A DNA stretch of 64,000 nucleotides from assembly GCA_937923345.1 (NCBI GenBank), contig CAKZVJ010000042.1:26275-90274 (forward strand), written 5' to 3'. Position numbers and translations under genes: made by a program. The stretch is from an uncultured Saprospiraceae bacterium (GTDB lineage: Bacteria; Bacteroidota; Bacteroidia; Chitinophagales; Saprospiraceae). The notes under the pieces were generated by a model. That model had not been told where the DNA came from and did no database searches. It was given only the letters and a program-made list of their open reading frames with translations. Of the stretch, positions 8,712-17,319 are shown one piece after another (positions within the stretch are counted from its first letter, which is position 1; each line of letters opens with the position of its first letter).

Positions 8712-8756
8712 AGAACAGTAAACTACCTATAATGTTTAAATGCAGTTTACTGTTCT
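8712..8756 (-). terminator. Hairpin terminator after the SH3-domain gene
   Basis: Perfect 13-base arms AGAACAGTAAACT and AGTTTACTGTTCT enclose a 19-base loop. On the minus strand the hairpin is followed by a TTTTTT run, placing it after the gene ending at 8795. Confidence 0.85.
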
Positions 8757-8794
8757 GAGACAATTCAACAAAAAGTATTGATGGGTGTAGGGAA

Positions 8795-9403
8795 TTACAT
8801 TTCTAGGTAAGATTCTAATACCCAACCTAGTTGACCATCAAATTCAACTTTTGCAAATCGGCTTTCCTTTCCATCGAGTATTATCTTATTTTCAGAATAG
8901 CCCAATACTTTTAATCTACTATTGTCTGGGATTCTAACCTGACGCATAGGCGATCCCATATTCGGCTCCGTCCGAAATCCAAGGCTGCCGTTGTTACTGC
9001 TTGTCGTCGCCATACTAGCTCCTAAACTAGATAACTCAGGCGTTGGCATAGTATTAACACTTGGTACTTTTTGCTGCTCTGCAATCTGCTTTTTCAATGC
9101 TTCTAGCTGAGCCTTCATATCATTGAATACAGAGCTATCTGCAGTTTCTACATTTTGATCTGCTTCGTTAGCAGCTTGAACCTCATCGAGTTCATTGCAA
9201 AGATCATCACAAAATTCTTCTGGTGCAGGTGTGTAATTTGTTTCCGCCGGATCTTCGGCTCTTTTTTGCTTCTGCTTGAAACGCTCTAAAATGTTACCAA
9301 ACACTGAACTGTCAGCGGTTTTTACATCTGGGTTACTTTGATTTCTTTTTTGGACTTCTTGAACTGCTTTTTTAAGCAAATTGCCCATAACCATTCCTAA
9401 CAT
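8795..9403 (-). CDS. SH3-like domain protein with an internal repeat motif
   Basis: The 202-residue protein has no signal peptide. Its C-terminal 60 residues look like a bacterial SH3 (SH3b) domain: VRIPDNSRLKVLGYSEN, then AKVEFDGQLGWVLESYLEM. The N-terminal half is polar and partly helical and contains the nonapeptide V(K/E)TADSSVF twice, at about 27-35 and 85-93, each followed by a helix. Such SH3b domains are often protein- or peptidoglycan-binding, but the lack of a signal argues for a cytoplasmic role here. Function unknown. A promoter-like TTG/TATCTTTA pair lies upstream and a hairpin terminator follows. Alternative starts exist at Met4 and Met6. Confidence 0.75.
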   Translation of the reverse strand: MLGMVMGNLLKKAVQEVQKRNQSNPDVKTADSSVFGNILERFKQKQKRAEDPAETNYTPAPEEFCDDLCNELDEVQAANEADQNVETADSSVFNDMKAQLEALKKQIAEQQKVPSVNTMPTPELSSLGASMATTSSNNGSLGFRTEPNMGSPMRQVRIPDNSRLKVLGYSENKIILDGKESRFAKVEFDGQLGWVLESYLEM

Positions 9404-9425
9404 AATTTGAATATTTTAATTTCAA

Positions 9426-9454
9426 TAAAGATAATAAATCCTACTAATAATCAA
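9426..9454 (-). promoter_or_regulatory. Candidate promoter of the SH3-domain gene
   Basis: On the minus strand a TTG at 9454-9452 is followed after 18 bases by TATCTTTA (9433-9426), close to the Bacteroidota -33/-7 pattern, 22 bases upstream of the ATG. Confidence 0.4.
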
Positions 9455-9509
9455 TGAGTTATACATCATTTTCAGTTGCTAAAAATGCAAAAAATAAGTA
9501 AAGAAAAGG

Positions 9510-10067
9510 CTAGTCTTGGATTTCTACTACTACATCTACCTCAACAGCGATATTCCCAGGTAAGGAAACCATCCCAACGGCAGCTCTGGCGTGCTTCCCT
9601 CTTTCTCCAAATACCTCAATTATGAGATCAGAAAAGCCATTGACCACTTTTGAGTGATCTGTAAATTCAGGTGTGGCATTGACCATCCCGAATACTTTAA
9701 CAAAGCGCACTACTTTATTCAGATCCCCAAGCTCTGCTTTTAGTACGGCTAACTGGTTAATAGCAACCAGGCGCGCAGCATCATAGCCCGCTTGCGTATC
9801 TAAGTCTACACCTACTTTGCCAGTGATATTTTCTCCATCTGGCTTGGTAGGTCCTTTGCCTGAAAGAAACAAAAGATTACCTGAACGAACAGCTCTAACT
9901 ATATTTGCACCAGAGGGAGCCTTTGGTGTTTTCAATTCTATACCAAGTTTTTCAATCTTTTCTTCTACCTTATAATCATACAACGCTTCTTTAGGGACGC
10001 TTGAAGTATTTTTTGTTTCACAACTCACGAACAGTAGTGTGACAAGAATAAGTATCAAGTTTTTCAT
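9510..10067 (-). CDS. Secreted RidA/YjgF-family lipoprotein
   Basis: The 185-residue protein starts with a lipoprotein signal (MKNLILILVTLLFVSC, Cys at 16) and then a RidA-fold domain from about residue 45 (LKTPKAPSGANIVRAVRSGNL) to the end. RidA proteins hydrolyse reactive enamine/imine intermediates; the key Arg is kept in HARAAVGMVSLP, with VEVDVVVEI after it. RidA is usually cytoplasmic, so an exported lipoprotein form implies an envelope role, perhaps a RidA relative with another substrate. It follows the coiled-coil gene by 23 bases and is probably in the same transcript. Confidence 0.85.
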   Translation of the reverse strand: MKNLILILVTLLFVSCETKNTSSVPKEALYDYKVEEKIEKLGIELKTPKAPSGANIVRAVRSGNLLFLSGKGPTKPDGENITGKVGVDLDTQAGYDAARLVAINQLAVLKAELGDLNKVVRFVKVFGMVNATPEFTDHSKVVNGFSDLIIEVFGERGKHARAAVGMVSLPGNIAVEVDVVVEIQD

Positions 10068-10090
10068 TTGCTTAATTTATTAGGCTGTTA

Positions 10091-11023
10091 TTAAATCGCT
10101 TCTACAATGGTATTTCTTTTTTCTTTCAGGTCTTTCTTTTTGTCTTCCGTTTTTTCTTTTTGAGCATCAAGTGAATTGATGATTCTTTGGATATATTTCT
10201 CAGTGGAACTTACTACTTCCAAGGCAGATATGACATCATTAGACACTACCCAATCGGTGATCATAGACTCATGAAATCCAGTCTGAAAATTAAGCAATTC
10301 TTCATAGCTAATCATTTGCACCTTCGACTTATATTGAAATATGTCATTCAATTCGGATTTCAATTTTTGCATTAATACGCCTACTTGATGTGATACTCTA
10401 TGCGCTTGGTCCATATATGCTTTTTTCCTTGCTTTGCCTTCCTGAATCTCAGCGTAAAATTCGCCCCAGCGGTCAAATCTTTTGGCATCATAAAGGTGGT
10501 CAAGCATCACACTTAGAATTTCTTTAATTTTCTCAGCAACCAATCTAGCTTCATATATTTCTCTATGCAAATTGATGCAATCCTTTATAGACTCATTTAC
10601 CTCTATCAATCTCTTTATTTGGCTAGGCAATAGATTTTGTACATGGATCTCTTCAGCTTCTAAAGCCTGAGTCATTGCCAACTCAATTTGGTTTTTATGG
10701 ATAATTTTCTCTTGGAGAATACTTAACTCAAACTCTAGAATGCTAATCACTTCAGTACAGTCTTTGTACCGCAAAGCGAGAAGTAGGTATTCCTGTTTCT
10801 CAATTTCGTGCTGCTCTTGTTCATTGATAAGTGTTTGTTTGAATAAATTTCGCACACTAAAACCCGCAGGGTCTTCTAACTTTTCTGCGATGGCGTCTAC
10901 TCCAGCAACCAGCCTTATTCGTTCCTCTCTTTTATTGCGAAGAAGGATGTTCACCTCCTTAAGGTATTGCTCTGCTAGTAAGATAGACTTGAATTGTTCA
11001 AGCAATTCTTCAAGATTTTGCAT
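10091..11023 (-). CDS. Coiled-coil protein of unknown function
   Basis: The 310-residue protein is almost entirely helical and charged, with long heptad-like runs rich in E, K, L and Q (for example MQNLEELLEQFKSILLAEQ at the start and KTEDKKKDLKEKRNTIVE at the end). It has no signal peptide, membrane segment or catalytic motif that I recognise. It is the first gene of a likely pair with the RidA-like lipoprotein. The upstream 220 bases hold a structured repeat (11065-11222), so its promoter is either inside or downstream of that element. Confidence 0.75.
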   Translation of the reverse strand: MQNLEELLEQFKSILLAEQYLKEVNILLRNKREERIRLVAGVDAIAEKLEDPAGFSVRNLFKQTLINEQEQHEIEKQEYLLLALRYKDCTEVISILEFELSILQEKIIHKNQIELAMTQALEAEEIHVQNLLPSQIKRLIEVNESIKDCINLHREIYEARLVAEKIKEILSVMLDHLYDAKRFDRWGEFYAEIQEGKARKKAYMDQAHRVSHQVGVLMQKLKSELNDIFQYKSKVQMISYEELLNFQTGFHESMITDWVVSNDVISALEVVSSTEKYIQRIINSLDAQKEKTEDKKKDLKEKRNTIVEAI

Positions 11024-11064
11024 ATAGATTTTATTGGTTCTATTTTATATTGGCTTCGTTATAC

Positions 11065-11222
11065 TGGGCGATGCGTATAGCTATAGCCCTAGAGGATAAG
11101 CGGTAGAAGCGGCATCTATGTATACAGACACATGGCCATGTGTCTGTATACGTAGATATAGCGGATGACGCGACCGCAGTGGCAGTCGAGCTAGAAGGCC
11201 AGGTCCACTAGCGGATAGCCCC
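11065..11222 (+). repeat. Structured hairpin element, copy S1
   Basis: A GC-rich element lies between ggt and the coiled-coil gene. The left flank (11068-11114, containing AGCTATAGCCCTAGAGGA) is nearly identical to the reverse complement of 21228-21275. Then AGCGG leads into a 21-base stem with one mismatch (11117-11137 with 11138-11157, centred on CACATGGCCATGTG), followed by ATATAGCGGATGACGCGACC. The element ends near AGCGGATAGCCCC. Confidence 0.8.
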
Positions 11223-11245
11223 AAATCAAAAGTATCCATATCCTA

Positions 11246-12934
11246 TCAGTATCCTGCCGCCTGACCATCTTTACGAGATTCACTAGCCCCGTAATACGTC
11301 TTATTTTTATCATCCCACATAATCGCCTGATACCCTCCAAAACCTCCGACTCTATGATCAATATTGTGGCCTTTTTTCATCATGTCACGAATCACTTCTC
11401 TGCTAAATCCAGATTCTAAAAACAAAATCCCGCCATCGTTCATTTGTTCGCCGGTAGGTTGAGACGAGCCAGTATGCAACATCCTTGGCGCATCTCCAGC
11501 CTCTTGCAAATTCATATCAAAATCCACTAGGTTGATTACTATTTGTGCGTGACCCTGAGGCTGCATGCCGCCCCCCATCAACCCAAAACTTACGAATGGT
11601 TTTCCGTCTTTGGTGATGAAAGCAGGGATAATGGTGTGAAAAGGGCGCTTGCCGGGTTCGTATACATTGCGATGACCAGGCTCCAGGGAAAAGAGCTCTC
11701 CCCTATCCTGCAAAATAAATCCTAAGCCAGTAGGCGTCATACCGGAACCCATACCACGATAATTACTCTGTATAAGTGAAATCATGTTTCCATCCTTATC
11801 TGAAACTGTCAAATATATGGTATCTCCATCTTTCAATTTTGGTTCATCTATTCTTCTGGCTGCACGGTCTGGGCTGATTTTAGAGGCATGCGTTTTTGCA
11901 TACGATTTGGAGATAAGTTCTCGAACGGGCACATCGGCAAAGTCCATATCTGCATAGTACTTAGCTCTATCCTCAAAAACTAATTTTTTTGCTTCGGTAA
12001 AATAATGCATATAGTCTGCAGAGCCAAAACCCATAGTGCGTACATCATAGTTTTCCATGATGTTGAGTATCTGCAATGCAGCAATGCCTTGACCATTTGG
12101 TGGCAGCTCCCATACATCGTAGCCTCGATAATTGGTAGATACGGGATCAATCCATGTAGAAGTATGCGTGGCCAAATCGTCATAGGTTATAAATCCACCC
12201 TGCGCTTTCATGTACGCAGCGATGGTCTTGGCTATACTTCCTTTATAAAAGGCATCTCTGCCATCCTTGGCCAGGATACTGAGGGTATTGGCTAGATCAG
12301 GATTTTTGAAAACCTCTCCTTTCTTAGGAGCCTTTCCGTTGATTGTATAAGTCTCTTTAAAACCAGGATATTTGGAAAGGAAAGGAACACTTCGCCCCCA
12401 ATAATAAGCGATTAACTCTGACACAGGAAATCCATTATTTGCATAATCTATGGTTGGTTGCAATATTTGGCTCATTGGGAGTTTGCCAAATTTCTTATGC
12501 AGTTCGAACCAACCATCTACGGCACCAGGAACTGAAACAGGCAAGGGACCATGTGCTGGAATCTTACTGAGCCCCGCCTCCTTGAAGTATTCTAAAGAAA
12601 GAGATTTGGGAGATCTTCCCGAGCCGTTAAGTCCATGCAATTTTTGGGATTGTGCATCCCAAACAATCGCAAATATGTCGCCTCCTATGCCATTACCAGT
12701 AGGCTCCATCAGACCAAGACAAGCGTTGGTTGCGATGGCTGCATCGATGGCAGAACCACCAGCTTTCAGAATATCTAAACCTACTTGCGTACACAATGGT
12801 TGAGAACTAGCCACCATTCCATGCTGTGCAATAACTTCAGAACGAGTGGCAAATTGTCTACCTGTTAATCTATCCTGGGCTACTATGGCTGTGGTCAATA
12901 GAAGGATAAAAAATAGTGTAATTAACTTATTCAT
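11246..12934 (-). CDS. ggt: Gamma-glutamyltransferase (gamma-glutamyl transpeptidase)
   Basis: The 562-residue exported enzyme (signal peptide MNKLITLFFILLLTTAIVAQ) belongs to the N-terminal nucleophile GGT family, which hydrolyses or transfers the gamma-glutamyl group of glutathione-like peptides in the periplasm. The large-subunit start has ASSQPLCTQVGLDILKAGGS and GNGIGGDIFAIVWD. The autoprocessing nucleophile is Thr372 in DGDTIYLTVSDKDGN, aligning with the first Thr of the E. coli small subunit. The GGGMQPQGHAQ segment is also present. Because the organism probably makes bacillithiol rather than glutathione, the natural substrate may be a scavenged peptide. It is a single gene. Confidence 0.93.
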   Translation of the reverse strand: MNKLITLFFILLLTTAIVAQDRLTGRQFATRSEVIAQHGMVASSQPLCTQVGLDILKAGGSAIDAAIATNACLGLMEPTGNGIGGDIFAIVWDAQSQKLHGLNGSGRSPKSLSLEYFKEAGLSKIPAHGPLPVSVPGAVDGWFELHKKFGKLPMSQILQPTIDYANNGFPVSELIAYYWGRSVPFLSKYPGFKETYTINGKAPKKGEVFKNPDLANTLSILAKDGRDAFYKGSIAKTIAAYMKAQGGFITYDDLATHTSTWIDPVSTNYRGYDVWELPPNGQGIAALQILNIMENYDVRTMGFGSADYMHYFTEAKKLVFEDRAKYYADMDFADVPVRELISKSYAKTHASKISPDRAARRIDEPKLKDGDTIYLTVSDKDGNMISLIQSNYRGMGSGMTPTGLGFILQDRGELFSLEPGHRNVYEPGKRPFHTIIPAFITKDGKPFVSFGLMGGGMQPQGHAQIVINLVDFDMNLQEAGDAPRMLHTGSSQPTGEQMNDGGILFLESGFSREVIRDMMKKGHNIDHRVGGFGGYQAIMWDDKNKTYYGASESRKDGQAAGY

Positions 12935-13054
12935 AAATTCTCGTTTTGTTCAACAAATTCAATTAGGACAGAAATATTGACCCAAGAATATCCTAAAGCT
13001 ACTAAAATAATCCTGAAGTTTTTATAAAGTCATCCGTCATGTAGAGACAAAACG

Positions 13055-13086
13055 AAAGGCTTTCTCTACCGAAAGAGAAAGCCTTT
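13055..13086 (-). terminator. Hairpin terminator after glutamate dehydrogenase
   Basis: Perfect 13-base arms AAAGGCTTTCTCT and AGAGAAAGCCTTT flank a 6-base loop, 34 bases past the gdh stop. Confidence 0.85.
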
Positions 13087-13119
13087 AGAAACGCATAGTG
13101 TGTGTTTCGAGTTTTTTAA

Positions 13120-14526
13120 TTAAGGCCAGATTCCTAATGAAAGGTAATCTGAGCTGATTTTATTGATAGCACTTACAAAAGCAGCTGTCCTTAAATCAGT
13201 GATACTTTTCTTACGTTTCATGATACCTCTGATTTCTTTGTACGCAGTAATCATGGTTTCTTCTAAACCAGACCTTACCAAATCGATTTCATCGGCTCCA
13301 CTCGTAATAAGTTGTCTTTCTTTCTTTCCAATGGTCTTACCTGTAAGACGCTCCACTAGGTCAACCATATTCCCATATTTAGCTTGATCAAATCTCTTTT
13401 CCATTCTACCAAAACGCATATGAGAAAGATTCTTTAGCCACTCGAAATAAGATACTGTAACCCCGCCAGCATTGCAATACATATCAGGTAATATCATTGT
13501 TCCTTTTTTAAGGAGATATTCACTAGCCGTCGCCGTCAAGGGCCCGTTGGCAGCCTCAGCGATTATTTTCGCTTTGACTTTTTTCATATTATCTTTCGTG
13601 ATCTGATTCTCTAAAGCAGCTGGCACTAGGATATCACAATCTACGGTAAGAACATCTTTACGAGACTTCATTTTCTTTGTCCCTGGAAATCCCATGATGC
13701 TGCCCTTCTTCTTGCGATATTTCATCAATTTTTCGATGTCGATGCCATTTTCGCTATATATAGCACCTTCATATTCTGCCACAGCGATAATCTTAACTCC
13801 ACCTTCTTTTTGTGATATTGTCGCAGTATAATACCCAACATTACCAAGACCTTGAACGGCCATAGTTTTTCCTTTAAGACCAGCAGTGAGCTTAAGTTCC
13901 TTCATGTCATCTTCATAAGAACAAGCTTCTTTTAATGCATAAAAAACACCTCTTCCTGTTGCTTCTGTTCTTCCTTGAATTCCATACTGGTGAACTGGTT
14001 TTCCCGTTACACAAGCTGCTGCATCAATATCTCCACCTTTCATAGTCAGGTAAGTATCCAATATCCAAGCCATCTCTCTAGAGCCTGTTCCGTAATCAGG
14101 AGCTGGAACATCTGTACCAGGACCTATGAAGTTCTTACGAATCAACTCCATAGTATATCTTCTGGTAATATTTTCTAATTCTTTTTCTGTGAAATCTCTC
14201 GCACTGATCATCACACCTCCTTTTGCACCACCAAAAGGGACATCAACAATAGCACATTTGTAGGTCATCAAGGTTGCCAATGCAACTACTTCATCTTGAT
14301 TAACTTTTTGGCTAAAACGGATACCTCCTTTGGTAGGAAGTCGGTGATGACTGTGCTGTGCTCTATAAGCCTCAATCACTTTGTATTCTTTTCCCACCTT
14401 AACGGGGAAGCGCATTTGATAAACCGAATTACAAACTTTGATTTGCTCAAGTAGACCTTTATTTAGTCCAGTATGCTTGGCCGCTTTATCAAAATTCTGG
14501 TTTACACTTTCTAGGAAGTTACTCAT
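13120..14526 (-). CDS. gdhA: Glu/Leu/Phe/Val-family amino acid dehydrogenase, probably glutamate dehydrogenase
   Basis: The 468-residue enzyme interconverts an amino acid, most likely glutamate, and its 2-oxo acid with NAD(P). The substrate-binding HRLPTKGGIRF (61-71) and the catalytic PFGGAKGGV with Lys102 are intact, as is a dinucleotide fold (QGLGNVGYYTA, near 220). It is longer than the typical leucine dehydrogenase and fits glutamate dehydrogenases. It overlaps the CcmD-like gene by 8 bases, so it is the last gene of a ccmB-ccmC-ccmD-gdh transcript. Cofactor specificity cannot be told from sight. Confidence 0.93.
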   Translation of the reverse strand: MSNFLESVNQNFDKAAKHTGLNKGLLEQIKVCNSVYQMRFPVKVGKEYKVIEAYRAQHSHHRLPTKGGIRFSQKVNQDEVVALATLMTYKCAIVDVPFGGAKGGVMISARDFTEKELENITRRYTMELIRKNFIGPGTDVPAPDYGTGSREMAWILDTYLTMKGGDIDAAACVTGKPVHQYGIQGRTEATGRGVFYALKEACSYEDDMKELKLTAGLKGKTMAVQGLGNVGYYTATISQKEGGVKIIAVAEYEGAIYSENGIDIEKLMKYRKKKGSIMGFPGTKKMKSRKDVLTVDCDILVPAALENQITKDNMKKVKAKIIAEAANGPLTATASEYLLKKGTMILPDMYCNAGGVTVSYFEWLKNLSHMRFGRMEKRFDQAKYGNMVDLVERLTGKTIGKKERQLITSGADEIDLVRSGLEETMITAYKEIRGIMKRKKSITDLRTAAFVSAINKISSDYLSLGIWP

Positions 14527-14734
14527 TATCCTTAATTTGATTTTCGATATTAGTTAGTTTTTTATCAATTGTAAACAGGTATATAATAATTCCTATAAAG
14601 ATGACGACTAATGTCCCTACAACTAAATAGATTTTACCTGATGAATGCAAAGCTTTATCTATAGTATCGGCGGCAACCAATTGGTTAGAACTGAGGAATA
14701 CTAGAAGAAAAAGAGTGCAAACATTTAATTTCAT
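14519..14734 (-). CDS. ccmD: CcmD-like small membrane protein
   Basis: The 71-residue protein has a signal-like N terminus (MKLNVCTLFLLVFLSSNQLVAAD), a second hydrophobic helix (IYLVVGTLVVIFIGIIIYLF, about 35-54) and a charged tail. Size, topology and position straight after the CcmC-like gene fit CcmD, the small stabiliser of the haem-handling CcmABC complex. Sequence conservation in this family is low, so the call leans on context. It overlaps the start of gdh by 8 bases. Confidence 0.75.
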   Translation of the reverse strand: MKLNVCTLFLLVFLSSNQLVAADTIDKALHSSGKIYLVVGTLVVIFIGIIIYLFTIDKKLTNIENQIKDNE

Positions 14735-14789
14735 ACTTCTTAAAATAAGCTATTATTATACGTCCGTAAGGTACAATTTAGTTGTAGTA

Positions 14790-15851
14790 TTAATCATATT
14801 TTTCTAGAAAATAATCTTGTAAAAATTTTGCCCTAAAAGTTAACTGTGCCATCCAAAACCCTAACACTGTCCAACCAATAACGGCAGGATAGAAAACGGT
14901 TCTCAAGGTATTATCTAAGTCTTCTCCTCCGAAGCCAGGATTACCGCCATTGCCCGGGTGAAGGCTAGATTCTACCATTCTCGGTAGCACGAATAGCAGG
15001 AAAACCGCAGCCACAAATCCAATAATGCTATACACAGAACTAATTTTTGCTCTTAACACTTCGTCGTCAATAGCTGCCCTTAACAAGAAATAAGCAAAAT
15101 ACAATAGTAGAGTAGCCGCGCTGACATTTAATTTTATTTCCTCGAATGTCCACCAAGTACCCCAGGTACCGCGTGCCCAGATTGCTCCTGTAGCGCATCC
15201 CAATATTCCGTACAAGACTGCGATTTGGATCATGGCTGCAGCCCTTGTATCCATACGGGTATTTTTATTGGCCAGATACAGTACAGAACACACTAAGCTG
15301 CCCATCAATAAAAACGTCATTCCAAACCACATCGGGACATGATAAAATAGATTTCTTAGCGATTCGTAGAGTATGGCTCTGAATGGAAAATTAGCCTTTG
15401 CCGCTTTCTTAAAATCACCAAAAGAATTCTGAGGCCAAGCTGCAATGGCTCCGGAAATATCAATTTCGTTTTGTACAATGGAAACAGCTCTCGGTCGTAT
15501 AAAAGTACCTACTCGATCCGCAGACAAAATAATTGAGTATGCGTCTCTCTGCAAAATACTTGGTAATTTTGTAGGAATATCGAAGGTGACTTTCAATTCA
15601 TTAGGAGCCAGAATTTCTACCTGTTGGCTTTGAATACCGAAGGTGTCATTAATCTTCAGATAGGATTGGATATCATCGCCAGATTGAAAGTCTGTGTTGT
15701 ATGTAGCAATAGTCATATCATAGCTTTTTCCAGCTTCGATACTGATAGGATTGACTTTGAGTATTCCTGGATTAAGTGGGCGTAAAAGACCAACAACAAC
15801 TGAATAAAGCACTAGGGCTACAGCTAGAAATTTCCACCAATTTTGTTTCAT
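14790..15851 (-). CDS. ccmC: CcmC/CcsA-type cytochrome c biogenesis protein with an extracytoplasmic insert
   Basis: The 353-residue membrane protein handles haem for cytochrome c maturation. After TM1 (about 8-24) comes a soluble region of some 130 residues that is not part of standard CcmC. The conserved core follows: a His in LFYHVPMWFGM, several TM helices, and the tryptophan-rich periplasmic motif WARGTWGTWWTFEEIK, a variant of the WWD haem-binding signature. A second loop is rich in Gly and Asn (PGNGGNPGFGGED). It lies between ccmB (37 bases upstream) and ccmD (55 bases downstream). Length exceeds the usual 220-250 residues because of the insert. Confidence 0.9.
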   Translation of the reverse strand: MKQNWWKFLAVALVLYSVVVGLLRPLNPGILKVNPISIEAGKSYDMTIATYNTDFQSGDDIQSYLKINDTFGIQSQQVEILAPNELKVTFDIPTKLPSILQRDAYSIILSADRVGTFIRPRAVSIVQNEIDISGAIAAWPQNSFGDFKKAAKANFPFRAILYESLRNLFYHVPMWFGMTFLLMGSLVCSVLYLANKNTRMDTRAAAMIQIAVLYGILGCATGAIWARGTWGTWWTFEEIKLNVSAATLLLYFAYFLLRAAIDDEVLRAKISSVYSIIGFVAAVFLLFVLPRMVESSLHPGNGGNPGFGGEDLDNTLRTVFYPAVIGWTVLGFWMAQLTFRAKFLQDYFLEKYD

Positions 15852-15888
15852 GTCTGTTGAATATCTAGCCTCTAATTAACGCAAAAAT

Positions 15889-16536
15889 CTAGTCTTTCCA
15901 TACTATTGGAAACAATATTAATATCAAGCCAATCAAGATAGTATCTATAGCCAGCAATATGACAATATCTTGAGAAACGGATGTACTTTCTGCAGCAAAA
16001 CTTGCCTTAGTCAACTTTATCAAACTCAATAAGATGGGAAGTAAAACGGGAAAACTTAAGATCGCTGTAAAAACGGCGCTACTATCTGTCTTGTTAGCTA
16101 TCGCTGAAATAAACGTCAACACAATCCCTAAACCTAAACTACCTAATGCCACCGTACCTACGAATAAGCCAACATGCTGAATGGGTATGGCTAGAAAAAG
16201 TAGAAAGGCTCCCATGGCTAATAATAGTAAAACCAATATCAATAGGACATTATAGATCATCTTGGCCAAAATCACCTGTATGCCACTAGCCAACTGATAC
16301 AAATATAGTTGCGTCCCATCTTGCTCTACTGCAAAACTTTTTGCAATAGCATTTACCGCGATAAACAAGGCTACCAGCCAAAACAATGCGTTCCAAGGTA
16401 GGTTTTCTGCATTTTGCAGAGAAGTATAAATCACGAATACAGTAGATAGCACATAGAGTAAAGCACCACCCAAGGCATACTTTCGTCTCAGTTCCATTTT
16501 AAATTCTAAATGTATCAACGACAAGATTGATTTCAT
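15889..16536 (-). CDS. ccmB: Haem exporter membrane subunit CcmB
   Basis: The protein (215 residues from the ATG at 16536) has about six hydrophobic helices and the CcmB pattern: an N-terminal amphipathic start LIHLEFKMELRRKYAL, then FWLVALFIAVNAIAKSF and EQDGTQLYLYQL. CcmB is the permease of the CcmAB ATPase that supports haem delivery. An ATG eight codons upstream at 16560 would add MIFYLHLD; I prefer the inner Met, where family alignments begin. It heads the ccmB-ccmC-ccmD-gdh run. The ATPase ccmA is not next to it. Confidence 0.9.
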   Translation of the reverse strand: MKSILSLIHLEFKMELRRKYALGGALLYVLSTVFVIYTSLQNAENLPWNALFWLVALFIAVNAIAKSFAVEQDGTQLYLYQLASGIQVILAKMIYNVLLILVLLLLAMGAFLLFLAIPIQHVGLFVGTVALGSLGLGIVLTFISAIANKTDSSAVFTAILSFPVLLPILLSLIKLTKASFAAESTSVSQDIVILLAIDTILIGLILILFPIVWKD

Positions 16537-16727
16537 ATCCAAATGTAAGTAGAAAATCATTTGCGGATAAGGGAAATGAAGATATTTATTGGTAAAAAAA
16601 GAAGTCCTTAGAGGTACATGACATCATTTGGATTTGCGCCTATAAGATATTACAACAATTAGTTTCCACAAACCCATTCGTTCAATTTGGACCCTGCCAA
16701 AGTGAATATAAACTTAATCTAATTGTC

Positions 16728-16735
16728 TACTTTTG
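16728..16735 (+). promoter_or_regulatory. Candidate -7 element of the exonuclease gene
   Basis: TACTTTTG is an exact TAnnTTTG match, 26 bases upstream of the GTG start at 16762. No -33 motif is evident. Confidence 0.45.
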
Positions 16736-16761
16736 CGTTACATAGAAAAGAATAAGAACAA

Positions 16762-17301
16762 GTGAATTATATCGTATACGATTTGGAAGCAACATGCTGG
16801 AACGGGCATGCAGCTGCAGACATGCAGGAAATAATAGAAATAGGTGCTGTATTGGTAAATACATATGGAGAGATAGAGAAGGAGTTTAGTCGATTTGTAA
16901 AGCCAAAACTAGCGCCTACACTTTCGATGTATTGCAAAGAACTAACCAGTATCACACAAGCTCAAATAGACAGAGCAGAAGATTTTGATGAAGTAATTTA
17001 TGACTTCAAGCATTGGATAAATATGGAGGAGGATTACTTGCTTTGTTCTTGGGGAAAGTTTGATAAACGCATGCTTTTTGAAAATGGACAGCTTCACAAT
17101 CTAGATACAGAATGGATAGAGCCTCACATAGACATGAAAAAGCAATACCAACGTATAAACAGACTTAAAAAGGAAATAGGCTTGAAGTGGGCAATAGGTA
17201 GAGAAGAATTTGAGTTTGAAGGCATAGCCCACAGAGCTATCAGCGACGCCATAAATACTGCAAAAATTTTTGTGCGATATATAGAAGATTGGGAATATTA
17301 A
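16762..17301 (+). CDS. DEDDh-family 3'-5' exonuclease
   Basis: The 179-residue protein has the three exonuclease motifs: DLEATCW with the first Asp/Glu pair (7-13), SWGKFDKRML with the second-motif Asp (near 96-105), and HRAISDAINTAKIF with the His and Asp of the third motif. It resembles the ERI1/KapD group that trims RNA or DNA ends from the 3' side. The start is GTG; the next Met lies after motif I, so the GTG is needed. It is followed 18 bases later by the DUF502 gene. Confidence 0.9.
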   Translation: MNYIVYDLEATCWNGHAAADMQEIIEIGAVLVNTYGEIEKEFSRFVKPKLAPTLSMYCKELTSITQAQIDRAEDFDEVIYDFKHWINMEEDYLLCSWGKFDKRMLFENGQLHNLDTEWIEPHIDMKKQYQRINRLKKEIGLKWAIGREEFEFEGIAHRAISDAINTAKIFVRYIEDWEY

Positions 17302-17319
17302 GATAAGATTTGTAAATCT

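Noticed and set aside
11543..12803. Several plus-strand frames up to 117 codons opposite ggt
   Set aside because: They are antisense shadows of a well-supported gene with no motif of their own.
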